NCBI RefSeq assembly: GCF_000157895.3
Contig: NC_022663.1
Location: 3,596,001 to 3,660,000 of the forward strand
Source: Mycobacterium kansasii ATCC 12478
GTDB lineage: Bacteria; Actinomycetota; Actinomycetes; Mycobacteriales; Mycobacteriaceae
Length of the DNA stretch: 64,000 bases
Reading direction: 5' to 3'
Part shown: in pieces, positions 8,839-17,524 of the stretch
Layout of the letters: every line of letters begins with the position of its first letter
How positions within the stretch are numbered: position 1 is the stretch's first letter
Program-made: the position numbers and the translations under genes
The notes under the pieces: model-generated
Database searches by the model: none
What the model was told of the DNA's origin: nothing
What the model saw: the letters and a program-made list of their open reading frames with translations, nothing else

Positions 8839-9645
8839 TTAGTCATCTGATTTCGGTTTTCTCCAGACCAGCTCGCTGACGGCGCTGCCGGCGTCGTGGG
8901 CTTTGGATTCGTATTTGGTCGTGGGGCGAACGACCGAGATCGGCAGGGCTTCGGTACCCGGATCAGCACGTGCCAACCGCGGCTCGGCGTCGCCGGCGGC
9001 GGCGATGTGCTGGGCGTAGCCGGGGTGGTCGGTCGCGGCGTGCAGCACACCTCCGGGGATTAGCCGGTCGGCGATCAGGGCGATGGTGGCGGGCTGCAGC
9101 AGCCGCCGCTTGTGGTGTCGCGCCTTGGGCCAGGGATCGGGGAAGAAAACCCGGACGCCGGACAGCGAATTCGAGGTGATCAGGTCTTTCAACACGTCGA
9201 TCCCGTTGCCGCGGATCAACCGGATATTGGTCGCGTTCGCACTGTCGATCGCGCACAGCAGCTGCGCCAGGCCCCGGCGGTAGATTTCCACCGCGATCAC
9301 GTCGAGATGGGGCTCGGCCCGCGACATTGCCAGCGTCGAGACCCCGCTGCCGCAGCCGATCTCCAACACCAGGGGCGCGTCGCGGCCGAACCACGCGCGG
9401 GTGTCCAACGGTCCCCGGCGAGGTGACCCGGCGAGCGCGTCGATGCCCAGCTCCGGCCACCGCCGGTCCCAGGTTTGGCACTGGGTGTTCGACAGCGCCG
9501 AATGGCGGGAGCGAAGCCTGGTGGCAGGCAGATAGCCCCACGCGCTGCCCCGGTCTTGCTCGCCGGACTCCGGGCTGGGCAGAGCCGGCGAGTCGGGACG
9601 TAACCCAACCTCGGGTTGCGCGTGCATTCGTCCATGGTGGCTCAT
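8839..9645 (-). CDS. trmB: tRNA (guanine-N7-)-methyltransferase
   Basis: A 268-aa class I SAM-dependent methyltransferase that makes m7G46 in the tRNA variable loop. The SAM loop is LEIGCGSGVSTLAM, and the family signature FFPDPWPKARHHKRRL is intact, followed by DRLIPGGVLHAATDHPGYA. The start MSHHGRMHAQP was chosen because it matches the remembered tuberculosis start; an in-frame ATG 42 bases upstream exists. The N-terminus has a roughly 50-residue Pro/Ser-rich leader before the catalytic domain, common in mycobacterial TrmB. The stop directly precedes the NYN gene start, so the two are co-transcribed. Confidence 0.93.
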   Translation of the reverse strand: MSHHGRMHAQPEVGLRPDSPALPSPESGEQDRGSAWGYLPATRLRSRHSALSNTQCQTWDRRWPELGIDALAGSPRRGPLDTRAWFGRDAPLVLEIGCGSGVSTLAMSRAEPHLDVIAVEIYRRGLAQLLCAIDSANATNIRLIRGNGIDVLKDLITSNSLSGVRVFFPDPWPKARHHKRRLLQPATIALIADRLIPGGVLHAATDHPGYAQHIAAAGDAEPRLARADPGTEALPISVVRPTTKYESKAHDAGSAVSELVWRKPKSDD

Positions 9646-9751
9646 GAAACGCAGGTGTAGCCGCTCCTGGGCCAGATTGATACCCAACAGTTGCCTTTGG
9701 CTGGTAGCGGATAGCGCTACCGGGCGTGCCGGACGCCGACACGCCGGTGAT

Positions 9752-9870
9752 CCCGACTAGCGCCCGACTAGCGCCCGACAAGCGCCCGACAGCGGCCCGA
9801 CAGCGGCCCGACAGCGGCCCGAAGAGGCCCGACAGCGGCCCGACAGCGGCCCGAAGAGGCCCGACAGCGG
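9752..9870. repeat. Array of eleven 10/11-bp tandem repeats upstream of the sensor gene
   Basis: Eleven units read CCCGACAGCGG with variants: the first three end in TAGCG or AAGCG, and units 7 and 10 are the 10-bp form CCCGAAGAGG. The array sits in the 386-bp gap between the trmB start (9645) and the sensor-kinase start (10032), which are divergent. The unit is not a multiple of three and no supported gene crosses it. Apart from the array, the gap (9646-10031) shows only a GAGAGGGA ribosome-binding site at 10021 and no clear promoter hexamers. Confidence 0.85.
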
Positions 9871-10031
9871 GCCCAAAACAGTGGTAATGGTTCTGCTCGG
9901 CCGAGAGGTACGGTGTGAATCTGCCAATGTTCTGATTCGCGCCCAACGGCGGCGGCAAACCTTCTTGTAGGGCCTGTCCGCCGGCGAGCGTGCGATGGCG
10001 GGCGGGTGGCGGACCTTCGCGAGAGGGATCG

Positions 10032-13000
10032 ATGGTGGGCGCTGCAGATACCGAGCACGGGCCGGTGCTGCCGGCACCGGACGCGATCTTTGGCGCGGAC
10101 GGCGAGGTGGGCCGCGACCTGGCGCGGGTGGACTGGGCGGCGACTCCCCTCGGACCGCCCGCCGGGTGGCCGCAGAGCCTGCAGACAGCCGTCAGCATCT
10201 TGCTGTCGTCACGGTTTTCCATGTGGATGGCGTGGGGACCGGAGCTGACGTTCTTCTGCAACTCCGCCTACCGCCGCGACACTCTGGGCCAGAAGTATCC
10301 GTGGGCGCTGGGCCGGCCCGCCCGCGAGGTGTGGGCCGAAATCTGGGACGACATCGGTCCGCGGATCCAGCGGGTGCTGTCGACCGGACAAGCGACCTGG
10401 GACGCCGCCCTGTTGCTGTTCCTGGAACGGTCGGGATACCGGGAAGAGACGTACCACACGTTCTCCTACAGCCCGCTGCGCGACGACTTCGGGCACGTCG
10501 TCGGCATGTTGTGCGTGGTCAGCGAGGACACCGACCGGGTGATCAACGAGCGCCGCATGGCTACCCTGCGCGATCTCGGATCCGATCCCAGCGTGGTGCG
10601 CACCGAACAGGAGATGCTGACGTTCGCCGCCGCCCAACTCGGCCATGACCCGCGGGACTTGCCGTTCACGTTGACCTACTTGTTCGACGAGGGATCGTTC
10701 GACGAGGGATCGTTCGACGAGGGATCGTTCGATGGGGGCGGGTCGGCGCGGTTGGCGGCGCTCAGCGGGATCGCTGTCGGGCATCCGGCTGCGCCCACGA
10801 TGCTGGCGGCCGACCGCTCGGTGTGGCCGCTCGAGCAAGCAGCGCACGGGCAGTCGGTCCTCGTCGAGCTCGACGGCTTGTTCCGCCAGCTCCCGACCGG
10901 GGACTGGCCCGACCCGCCGGCCCAGGCGCTGGTGGTGCCGCTGCTGCAGCAAGGTGGTCCGCCGTACGGATTCCTGGTGGCCGCGCTGAACCGCTATCGC
11001 CGGCTCGACGAGGGCTACCGCGGGTTTGTCGAGTTGGTTGCCGGCCACCTGGCCGCCGGAATCGCCAGTGCGCGCAGCTATCAGGCGCAGCAGCAGCGGG
11101 CCGAGGAGCTTGCCGAGCTGGACCGGGCCAAGACGACGTTCTTCTCCAACATCAGTCACGAGTTCCGGACCCCCCTCACGCTGATCATCGGGCCGGTTGC
11201 GGAGCTGCGCCGCCGCACACCCGGACTCGACGAGCAGGCGCGACAGGAGCTGGAGGTTGTGCACCGCAACGGGTTGCGGCTGGCCAAGCTGGTCAACACC
11301 CTCCTGGACTTTTCCCGCATCGAGGCCGGCCGGATGCGCGCCCACTACGAGCCGGTCGACCTTGCCGCCGTCACCGCCGACCTGGCCAGCGTGTTCCGGT
11401 CGGCCGTGGAGCGGGCCGGACTCGAATTCATCGTCAACTGCGTGCGGCTGGACGAACCGGTCTACGTCGATCGCGACATGTGGGAGAAGGTTGTGCTCAA
11501 CCTGCTGTCCAACGCGTTGAAGTTCACCTTCGAGGGGTCGATCGCCGTGCGCGTCGGAGGCGGTGACAGCGCCGCGGTGGTCACGGTCAGCGACACCGGC
11601 GTCGGGGTGCCGGCGGCGGAGATGCCCCGGTTGTTCGAGCGTTTCCACCGCGTCGAAACCGTGCAGGCCCGATCCAACGAGGGCAGCGGAATCGGTCTGG
11701 CCCTGGTCAAGGAGCTGGTCGGGCTGCTCGGCGGCAGCATCACCGTCGACAGCAGCCAGGCTGGGGGTACCACTTTCACCATCCGGCTGCCATATGGCAC
11801 GGCACACCTGCCCGCCGGGGCGCTCGCCTCCCACGAGCCCGCGCGGGGCGCTTCGTCGGCCGAGGCCTACTTGCAGGAAGCGTTGCGGTGGCTGCCTGCT
11901 GACATCAACGCCGGGGCCGCTCTGCCGACCGGGGACCCCGTCGCTGAGTCGGATTCAGCCACGCGGGCCCGAGTGCTGGTTGCCGACGACAACGCCGACA
12001 TGCGCGAATACCTCACCCGGCTGCTGCGCAGCGCGGACTACCGCGTCGAGGCCGTCAGCGACGGCCGGCAGGCGCTGGCCGTCATCCGCGCCGAGGTGCC
12101 CGACCTGGTGATCAGCGACGTGATGATGCCCCGGCTGGACGGTCTTGCGCTGGTCGCACAGCTGCGGGCGGATCCGCGCACGGCCGCGGTGCCGGTGCTG
12201 CTGTTGTCGGCGCGCGCCGGGCAAGAGGCGTCCGTGGAAGGGTTGGATGCGGGTGCCGACGACTACCTGGTCAAGCCGTTTGCCGCCACGGAGCTGCTGG
12301 CGCGGGTGCGCGCCAATGTCCAGATGACGCGACTGCGCAATCACCACGCCCGCTGGCGTAGCGCCCTGGTGGACTCGCTGCAAGAGGCCTTCTTCGTGTG
12401 CGACGAGCGCGGCACCGTCGTCGAGATCAACAGCGCGTTCACCGAGATCCTCGGCTACGGCCCCGAAGGCCTGCCCTACGTGCAGACCCACCCGTGGTGG
12501 CCCGACGCCGGCGACGACCCCGAAGCACACCGGCAGTTCGCCGACGCGTTCGCCCATTTCCTTACCCACTCCCACGGCAACTACACCGTTCCGGCGCGCC
12601 ACCGGGACGGGCACCGAATCTGGATCAACGCCAACTTCAACCAGGTCGACGACCCCGACACCGGCCGACGCGTCATGGTCGGCACCTTCCGTGACGTCAC
12701 CGCCGAGCACTACACCGTGCAGAGCCAGACCGCGTGGGCCGCCCTCAACCAGCAACTGGGGCAGGCCGACAGCCTCGATGCGGCAATACATGCCGCGGTC
12801 GAGGTGCTGCGCGAGCTGTGGCGGGCGCGCCGGATACTGGCCGTCACCGTTGCCGGCCACGGCGTCGAACCACAAGCCCGGGCAGCCGGCGAACCGGAAG
12901 TGGTGTCGGCGGGTGAGCCCGTAGGGTGGGCCGAGCTGCCAGCTGGTACCCGGGCGACGATCAGCGCGCTGAGCAACGCCGATCTGCTCCCCACCCAGGC

Positions 13001-14249
13001 AACGACCCCGGGGACGGCGGGCATCGCGCTGCAACACCCGCGAGGGGTGCTGGTGATCTGGATCGAGCTGGCCGAAAACCGGCCGTTCACGTCCGAAGAC
13101 CAAACCTTGCTGACGGCGCTGGCCGGCCGCCTGGGGCAGGGTTTGCAGCGCGTCTACCAGCTCGACCAGCAACGCGAAACGGCCCTGGCGCTGCAACACG
13201 CGATCCTGGGTCCAGCCCACCTGCCCGGCGGATTCGCGGTCCGCTACCAGCCCGCCACCCGGCCGCTGCAAGTCGGCGGCGACTGGTACGACGTGGTCGA
13301 CCTGGACGACGGGCGCCTCGCACTGGTCGTCGGGGACTGCGTCGGCCACGGATTGGCCGCCGCGACGGTGATGGGGCAATTGCGCAGTGCCTGCCGCGCG
13401 CTGCTGCTCGAGCACCTCAGCCCCGGCGTCGCACTGACCGGTCTGGACCGATTCGCCGCGCGCCTACCGGGCGCCCAGTGCACTACCGCGTTCTGCGCGG
13501 TGCTCAGCCCCGACACCGGTGAGCTGGTGTATTCCAGCGCCGGCCACCCACCACCCATCCTGGTTCATGCCGATGGCACCGCCCGGATTCTCGACGAGGC
13601 CGGCACCATCGCGCTCGGGGTGCGATCGGACTGGGCCCGCCCCGAAGCGCGGCTGACGATCCCGGCCCGCGCGACTTTGCTGCTCTACACCGACGGTCTG
13701 GTGGAGCGTCGCCGCCACCCGCTGGACCAGGGCATCGCCGAGGCCATCGAGCTGGTTCGGGACGGCGGCACCGTCACCCTGGAAGACTTGGCCACCCGCA
13801 TCATGTCCGGGCTCAACCCCGGCGGCGGCTATCCGGACGACGTGGCCCTGCTGCTTTATCGTCAGCCCGGCCCGCTGGAGATCGACCTTCCCGCCCGGGC
13901 CAGTCAACTGGCCGCCACCCGCAGCGCGCTACGGGGTTGGCTGGCGCGCGCCATGGTCCGTCCCGGCCAGGCGCAGGACGTGCTGATCGCTGTCGGTGAA
14001 GCGCTCGCCAACGCCATCGAGCACGGACACCGCCGTAACCCCGAAGGCACCATAGGCCTGCGCGCGATCGCCCTGGCGGACCGACTGCAGCTGACCATCA
14101 CCGACACCGGCTCGTGGAAACCTCCGCGGCCGCCGCGAGATTCCCACCGCGGTCGGGGCCTCGCCCTGATGCGGACTCTCATGGACGACGTCACCATCCA
14201 GGCCGGCACGCTCGGTACCACCGTCCATCTTCACGCGAGGATCTTCTGA
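10032..14249 (+). CDS. Hybrid histidine kinase - receiver - PAS - GAF - PP2C phosphatase - anti-sigma-type kinase
   Basis: A 1405-aa cytosolic multidomain signalling protein with no membrane segment. In order: PAS-like (about 5-175), GAF-like (180-355), HisKA with H-box ISHEFRTPL (His376), HATPase_c (N-box NLLSNALKF about 489-497, DTGVGVP, GSGIGLAL), receiver domain (ADDN, phospho-acceptor Asp696 in ISDVMMPRLDG, Lys748), PAS (about 770-890), GAF (905-1040), and SpoIIE-type PP2C phosphatase with Asp1084 (GGDWYD), Asp1102 (GDCVGHG), Asp1221 (YTDGL) and Asp1269/1270 (DDVALL). It ends in an RsbW-like HATPase (GEALANAIEHGH, Asn1327; RGRGLALMRTL). Every catalytic motif looks intact. The start at ATG 10032 is preferred over GTG 9990 because of its GAGAGGGA ribosome-binding site. 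The stop overlaps the STAS gene start. It combines two-component and partner-switching chemistry. It is absent at this locus in remembered H37Rv. Confidence 0.92.
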   Translation: MVGAADTEHGPVLPAPDAIFGADGEVGRDLARVDWAATPLGPPAGWPQSLQTAVSILLSSRFSMWMAWGPELTFFCNSAYRRDTLGQKYPWALGRPAREVWAEIWDDIGPRIQRVLSTGQATWDAALLLFLERSGYREETYHTFSYSPLRDDFGHVVGMLCVVSEDTDRVINERRMATLRDLGSDPSVVRTEQEMLTFAAAQLGHDPRDLPFTLTYLFDEGSFDEGSFDEGSFDGGGSARLAALSGIAVGHPAAPTMLAADRSVWPLEQAAHGQSVLVELDGLFRQLPTGDWPDPPAQALVVPLLQQGGPPYGFLVAALNRYRRLDEGYRGFVELVAGHLAAGIASARSYQAQQQRAEELAELDRAKTTFFSNISHEFRTPLTLIIGPVAELRRRTPGLDEQARQELEVVHRNGLRLAKLVNTLLDFSRIEAGRMRAHYEPVDLAAVTADLASVFRSAVERAGLEFIVNCVRLDEPVYVDRDMWEKVVLNLLSNALKFTFEGSIAVRVGGGDSAAVVTVSDTGVGVPAAEMPRLFERFHRVETVQARSNEGSGIGLALVKELVGLLGGSITVDSSQAGGTTFTIRLPYGTAHLPAGALASHEPARGASSAEAYLQEALRWLPADINAGAALPTGDPVAESDSATRARVLVADDNADMREYLTRLLRSADYRVEAVSDGRQALAVIRAEVPDLVISDVMMPRLDGLALVAQLRADPRTAAVPVLLLSARAGQEASVEGLDAGADDYLVKPFAATELLARVRANVQMTRLRNHHARWRSALVDSLQEAFFVCDERGTVVEINSAFTEILGYGPEGLPYVQTHPWWPDAGDDPEAHRQFADAFAHFLTHSHGNYTVPARHRDGHRIWINANFNQVDDPDTGRRVMVGTFRDVTAEHYTVQSQTAWAALNQQLGQADSLDAAIHAAVEVLRELWRARRILAVTVAGHGVEPQARAAGEPEVVSAGEPVGWAELPAGTRATISALSNADLLPTQATTPGTAGIALQHPRGVLVIWIELAENRPFTSEDQTLLTALAGRLGQGLQRVYQLDQQRETALALQHAILGPAHLPGGFAVRYQPATRPLQVGGDWYDVVDLDDGRLALVVGDCVGHGLAAATVMGQLRSACRALLLEHLSPGVALTGLDRFAARLPGAQCTTAFCAVLSPDTGELVYSSAGHPPPILVHADGTARILDEAGTIALGVRSDWARPEARLTIPARATLLLYTDGLVERRRHPLDQGIAEAIELVRDGGTVTLEDLATRIMSGLNPGGGYPDDVALLLYRQPGPLEIDLPARASQLAATRSALRGWLARAMVRPGQAQDVLIAVGEALANAIEHGHRRNPEGTIGLRAIALADRLQLTITDTGSWKPPRPPRDSHRGRGLALMRTLMDDVTIQAGTLGTTVHLHARIF
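10683..10727 (+). repeat. In-frame 15-bp triplication inside the sensor gene
   Basis: Three perfect copies of TTCGACGAGGGATCG encode Phe-Asp-Glu-Gly-Ser three times, followed by a degenerate fourth (FDGG). It lies in the first GAF-like domain, probably in a surface loop. Length changes here would keep the frame. Confidence 0.9.
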
Positions 14250-14566
14250 TGACCACACCGCTGACCCTGTCGACCGAACGCCGCAGCGACGGCACGCCGG
14301 TGCTGATAGCGGTCGGAGAAATCGACATGAGCAACGTCGACGCCTTTGCCAGCGCGCTCCGCGAGGCCGTGGGCGCCGGTGACACGCTCACCGTCGACCT
14401 CAGCGCGGTGGAGTACCTGGACAGCAAGGCCATCAACGCCCTTTACGTGCACGCCGATCAGCTGCGCCTGGTCGCGAGCTCGCGCATGATGCCGGTCCTG
14501 CGGATCAGCGGTCTGACCGAGTTGGTCAGCGTCGAGCTCGCGGCGCCGCCGCCCGCGACCACCTGA
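14249..14566 (+). CDS. STAS-domain anti-anti-sigma factor
   Basis: A 105-aa single-domain STAS protein. IAVGEIDMSNVDAFASAL, LTVDLSAVEYLDSKAINAL and the C-terminal hydrophobic strand form the usual fold. Ser59 in YLDSKAI is at the position phosphorylated in SpoIIAA/RsbV proteins. Its ATG overlaps the TGA of the preceding sensor gene (ATGA), so the two are translationally coupled. The neighbour carries both an RsbW-like kinase and a PP2C phosphatase, so this protein is the obvious substrate of both, switching release of a sigma factor encoded elsewhere. No sigma factor gene is present in the window. Partner and target are inferred. Confidence 0.9.
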   Translation: MTTPLTLSTERRSDGTPVLIAVGEIDMSNVDAFASALREAVGAGDTLTVDLSAVEYLDSKAINALYVHADQLRLVASSRMMPVLRISGLTELVSVELAAPPPATT

Positions 14567-14707
14567 GCGTCGTCGGATTGGGCCGTTCTCGACAGCTGAT
14601 GGTCTTTCGTAACCGAGTAGATGCATTCCCGGTTCGCGGGTGGCTGGCGGGGCGGGGGCGCAGCTGCCACCATTCGATATCGGTGTAATGCGACCGAGCA
14701 GGGGGCT

Positions 14708-15775
14708 ATGACGGGGCGGGGGTATCGGCTTTTCCTCGATGAACTGACGCGTCTCGCTGGCCGCACCGGTGACCAGCGGGTGCCTCCGATCGCCGCGCGC
14801 GTCGCGGAACCGCCGCGGGTGGCGGTCCGCGGGCGCCCGGGGGCGGGTTGCCGCACGGTGGCGCACGCCCTGAATGGCGCGGGACTGACGGTGGTGTCGT
14901 CGGCCTTCTCGGCCAGCGTCGCCGACGTGCAGTTGTACGTCCTGGCCGAGGCGCTCAAACCCGAGGACCGCGACGCCATAGCCGCCGTCCGTGACGCTCG
15001 GCAGCCGCTGGTGATCGTGCTGAACAAGGCGGATCTGAGTGGCTTCGGCGGGGCCGGGCCGATGGCCGCGGCGCAGACCCGCTGCGCGCATTTTTCCGCG
15101 CTCGTCGGCCTGCCCGTGGTGCCGATGATCGGGCTGCTCGCCGCTGCGGCGTTCGATTTTCTCGATGAAACCTGCTGGCTCGCGCTGCGCGCGCTGGCCG
15201 CCCACCCAGAGGGCCTGACCTGCCTCGACGGATCCTTCGACGGCTTTCTGGCGGCGGAGCTCACGGTGTCGATGCCGATGCGGCTGCGGCTGCTGGAGGC
15301 CCTCGACCTCTTCGGCATCGCGCTTGGCGTCGCAGCGGTGCGCCGCGGCGCGGGGCCCGCGGAAGTGCGGGCCCTGCTGCACCGGGCCAGCGGTGTCGAC
15401 GCCGTCGTCGCCCAGGCCATGGCCGCCCGCGGACCGGCGCGCTACCGCCGCATACTCGAAGCCGTCACGGCGCTCGAGGCGATGGCCGTGGCGGACGAGC
15501 GGATAGCGCGGTGCTTATCCGGCGACAACATGGTGCTCGCCCGGATGAGCGCCGCCCTGGACGCAGTGTCCGCGCTTCACCTGGAACCGGAAGACATCGC
15601 GACCGACGATATGGCCGCGCTGTTGCGGCGGGCGGTGCGATGGCAGTACCACCGTAGGTCCCGCGGTGGTACGGCCGCCCGCGTGGACGCCGCCTGCGGT
15701 GCCGACATCGTCAGAGGATCGCTTCGGCTCTGGTCGCGGGCGGGCGGGTCAGTCGAGTCAGGGGAACTCGGGTGA
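14708..15775 (+). CDS. Degenerate GTPase-like protein (Rv0209 type)
   Basis: A 355-aa protein of uncertain function. RGRPGAGCRTVAHAL resembles a P-loop but lacks the canonical GK[ST] (it reads GCRT), and VIVLNKADLSG is a good G4 NKxD motif, so it looks like a GTPase with a damaged phosphate-binding loop. The C-terminal half is helical. The ATG follows an AGCAGGGGG ribosome-binding site; the longer frame to 14621 has no support. The gene's last bases overlap the GTG start of the next gene (GTGA), indicating a two-gene operon that is also found in M. tuberculosis (Rv0209-Rv0210). A membrane-remodelling or dynamin-like role is only a guess. Confidence 0.8.
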   Translation: MTGRGYRLFLDELTRLAGRTGDQRVPPIAARVAEPPRVAVRGRPGAGCRTVAHALNGAGLTVVSSAFSASVADVQLYVLAEALKPEDRDAIAAVRDARQPLVIVLNKADLSGFGGAGPMAAAQTRCAHFSALVGLPVVPMIGLLAAAAFDFLDETCWLALRALAAHPEGLTCLDGSFDGFLAAELTVSMPMRLRLLEALDLFGIALGVAAVRRGAGPAEVRALLHRASGVDAVVAQAMAARGPARYRRILEAVTALEAMAVADERIARCLSGDNMVLARMSAALDAVSALHLEPEDIATDDMAALLRRAVRWQYHRRSRGGTAARVDAACGADIVRGSLRLWSRAGGSVESGELG

Positions 15776-17346
15776 TCGGCGCGGCCCGGGAAGACCCGGC
15801 CGCCCGGGTCGACGCACTGGTGGCGGCGATCGGCCCCAAGGTGGGTCCGCTGGTGATCCGCCGCCGCGACGTGGTCCTGGTGACCGGCCCTTGGCTGGCC
15901 GGCGTCAGCAGCGTGGTAGCCGCTCTGCGGCAACGGGCGCCGCGACACGAGTTCGTCGAACCGTCGGCGCTGGCGCCCGGCGACGCGCCGACCGCGGTGG
16001 TGTTCGTGGTCTCCGCGGCGGCCCCGCTGACCGAATCCGACTGCGCATTGCTGGATGCCGCCGCCGAGCACACCGACGTGGTGATCGGCGTGGCGTCCAA
16101 GGTCGACGTGCACCGCAGCTGGCGCGAGGTGCTGGCCACAGACCGGGCCACGCTGGCGGCGCATGCGCCTCGTTACGCTGACGTGCCGTGGGTGGGTGCG
16201 GCCGCCGCGCCGCAGCTGGGGCCGTCGCGGATGGACGACCTGGTCGCCGCGCTGCTCAGTCAGCTCGCCGATCCGGACATCGCCCGGCGCAACAGGCTGC
16301 GTGCCTGGGAATCGCGGCTGCAGACGCTCGCGCAGCGGTTCCGGCGCGACGCCGAGGGCACCGGCCGCAAGGCGCGGGTGGATGCCCTGCGTGCGGAACG
16401 CAGTGCGGCCCTGCGGCATCGGCGTCAGTCGAGAACAGACCACGCCATTGCGCTGCGCGGTCAGGTCCAGCAGGCCCGGGTCCAATTGTCCTACCTTGCC
16501 CGCAACCGTTGTTCATCGCTACGTGTCGAGCTGCAGGAGGACGTCGCGGTCCTGCCGCGGCGCAAGATCGCCGAGTTCGAAAATGACACCCGCAGCCGGG
16601 TCGCCCGGGCGCTCGCCGAGGTGAGCGAGGCCGTCCACCGGAGGCTCGCCGATGTGACGCATGCGCTGAGCGTGCCCGTCGAGCTTGCACCCGTCGACAT
16701 GCCGCCCACGGTCGCCGTCTCGGCGCCACCGTTGAAGTCCCGGCGGTTGGAGAGCCGGCTCATGGTGGTGCTGGGCGCCGGCTTCGGCCTGGGTGTGGCA
16801 ATGACGCTGAGCCGGTTGCTGGCCGGACTGGCGCCCCGGCTCAACCCCTGGCTGACGGGGGCCGGGATCGTCGGATGTGTGGCGCTCGGATTGGTGTTGA
16901 CGCTGTGGGTGGTCCACACCCGCGCCTTGCTGAGCGACCGCGCCGTGCTGGATCGCTGGACGGGTGACGTGATCTCGGCGCTGCGGTCCGTATTGGACGA
17001 ACTGGTCTCCGGCCGGGTGCTGGCCGCCGAGTCGCAGCTGAGTACCGCGTTGAGCGCACGCGACGAGGCCGAGCACGCCCGGGTGGCCCACCAGGTCAGC
17101 ATGATCGACGCCGAACTACGCGAACACACCATCGCCGCGGCGCGAGCCGCCGCAGTGCGGGACCGGGAGCTGCCCGCCATCCAAGCCGCGCTCGACGCGG
17201 TGCGTAAAGAACTGGGCGAACCGGGTATACCCACGGTTGGCACCCGATCCCAGGGCGTCGGCACTGCTGCCAGCGCACCAGCGGCCCCAAAGGCAGCAAC
17301 AACAGGAAATGGGAAGGATATTGATCCTTCTGAATCGGTCTTGTGA
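15772..17346 (+). CDS. Membrane-anchored GTPase-like protein (Rv0210 type)
   Basis: A 524-aa protein starting at GTG, overlapping the previous stop. VVLVTGPWLAGVSSVV sits where a P-loop would be but lacks the Lys; VVIGVASKVDVHRSW resembles G4. The middle (residues about 165-300) is charged and helical and probably a coiled coil. Two adjacent hydrophobic segments at about 329-348 and 360-382 form a likely membrane hairpin, followed by a further helical region and a disordered Ala/Thr tail. The layout (nucleotide domain, coiled coil, paired membrane segments, coiled coil) recalls bacterial dynamin-like proteins such as the IniA/LeoA class, but the motifs are degenerate. Confidence 0.75.
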   Translation: MIGAAREDPAARVDALVAAIGPKVGPLVIRRRDVVLVTGPWLAGVSSVVAALRQRAPRHEFVEPSALAPGDAPTAVVFVVSAAAPLTESDCALLDAAAEHTDVVIGVASKVDVHRSWREVLATDRATLAAHAPRYADVPWVGAAAAPQLGPSRMDDLVAALLSQLADPDIARRNRLRAWESRLQTLAQRFRRDAEGTGRKARVDALRAERSAALRHRRQSRTDHAIALRGQVQQARVQLSYLARNRCSSLRVELQEDVAVLPRRKIAEFENDTRSRVARALAEVSEAVHRRLADVTHALSVPVELAPVDMPPTVAVSAPPLKSRRLESRLMVVLGAGFGLGVAMTLSRLLAGLAPRLNPWLTGAGIVGCVALGLVLTLWVVHTRALLSDRAVLDRWTGDVISALRSVLDELVSGRVLAAESQLSTALSARDEAEHARVAHQVSMIDAELREHTIAAARAAAVRDRELPAIQAALDAVRKELGEPGIPTVGTRSQGVGTAASAPAAPKAATTGNGKDIDPSESVL

Positions 17347-17524
17347 GGAGGCTTATACCCGCCCTGGCCTTCCGCGACAAGTGATGCACGATAACCTGTA
17401 TTAATAAGCACCCGGGTCAACATTCGTGCTAGCAAACGCATCAACCGACCCCCTAGATGGATCCCGAAGCCGATACCAGCCGACAACTAGCCGCAGATAC
17501 GCAGCAGAATCTCAGGAGAGTTCG

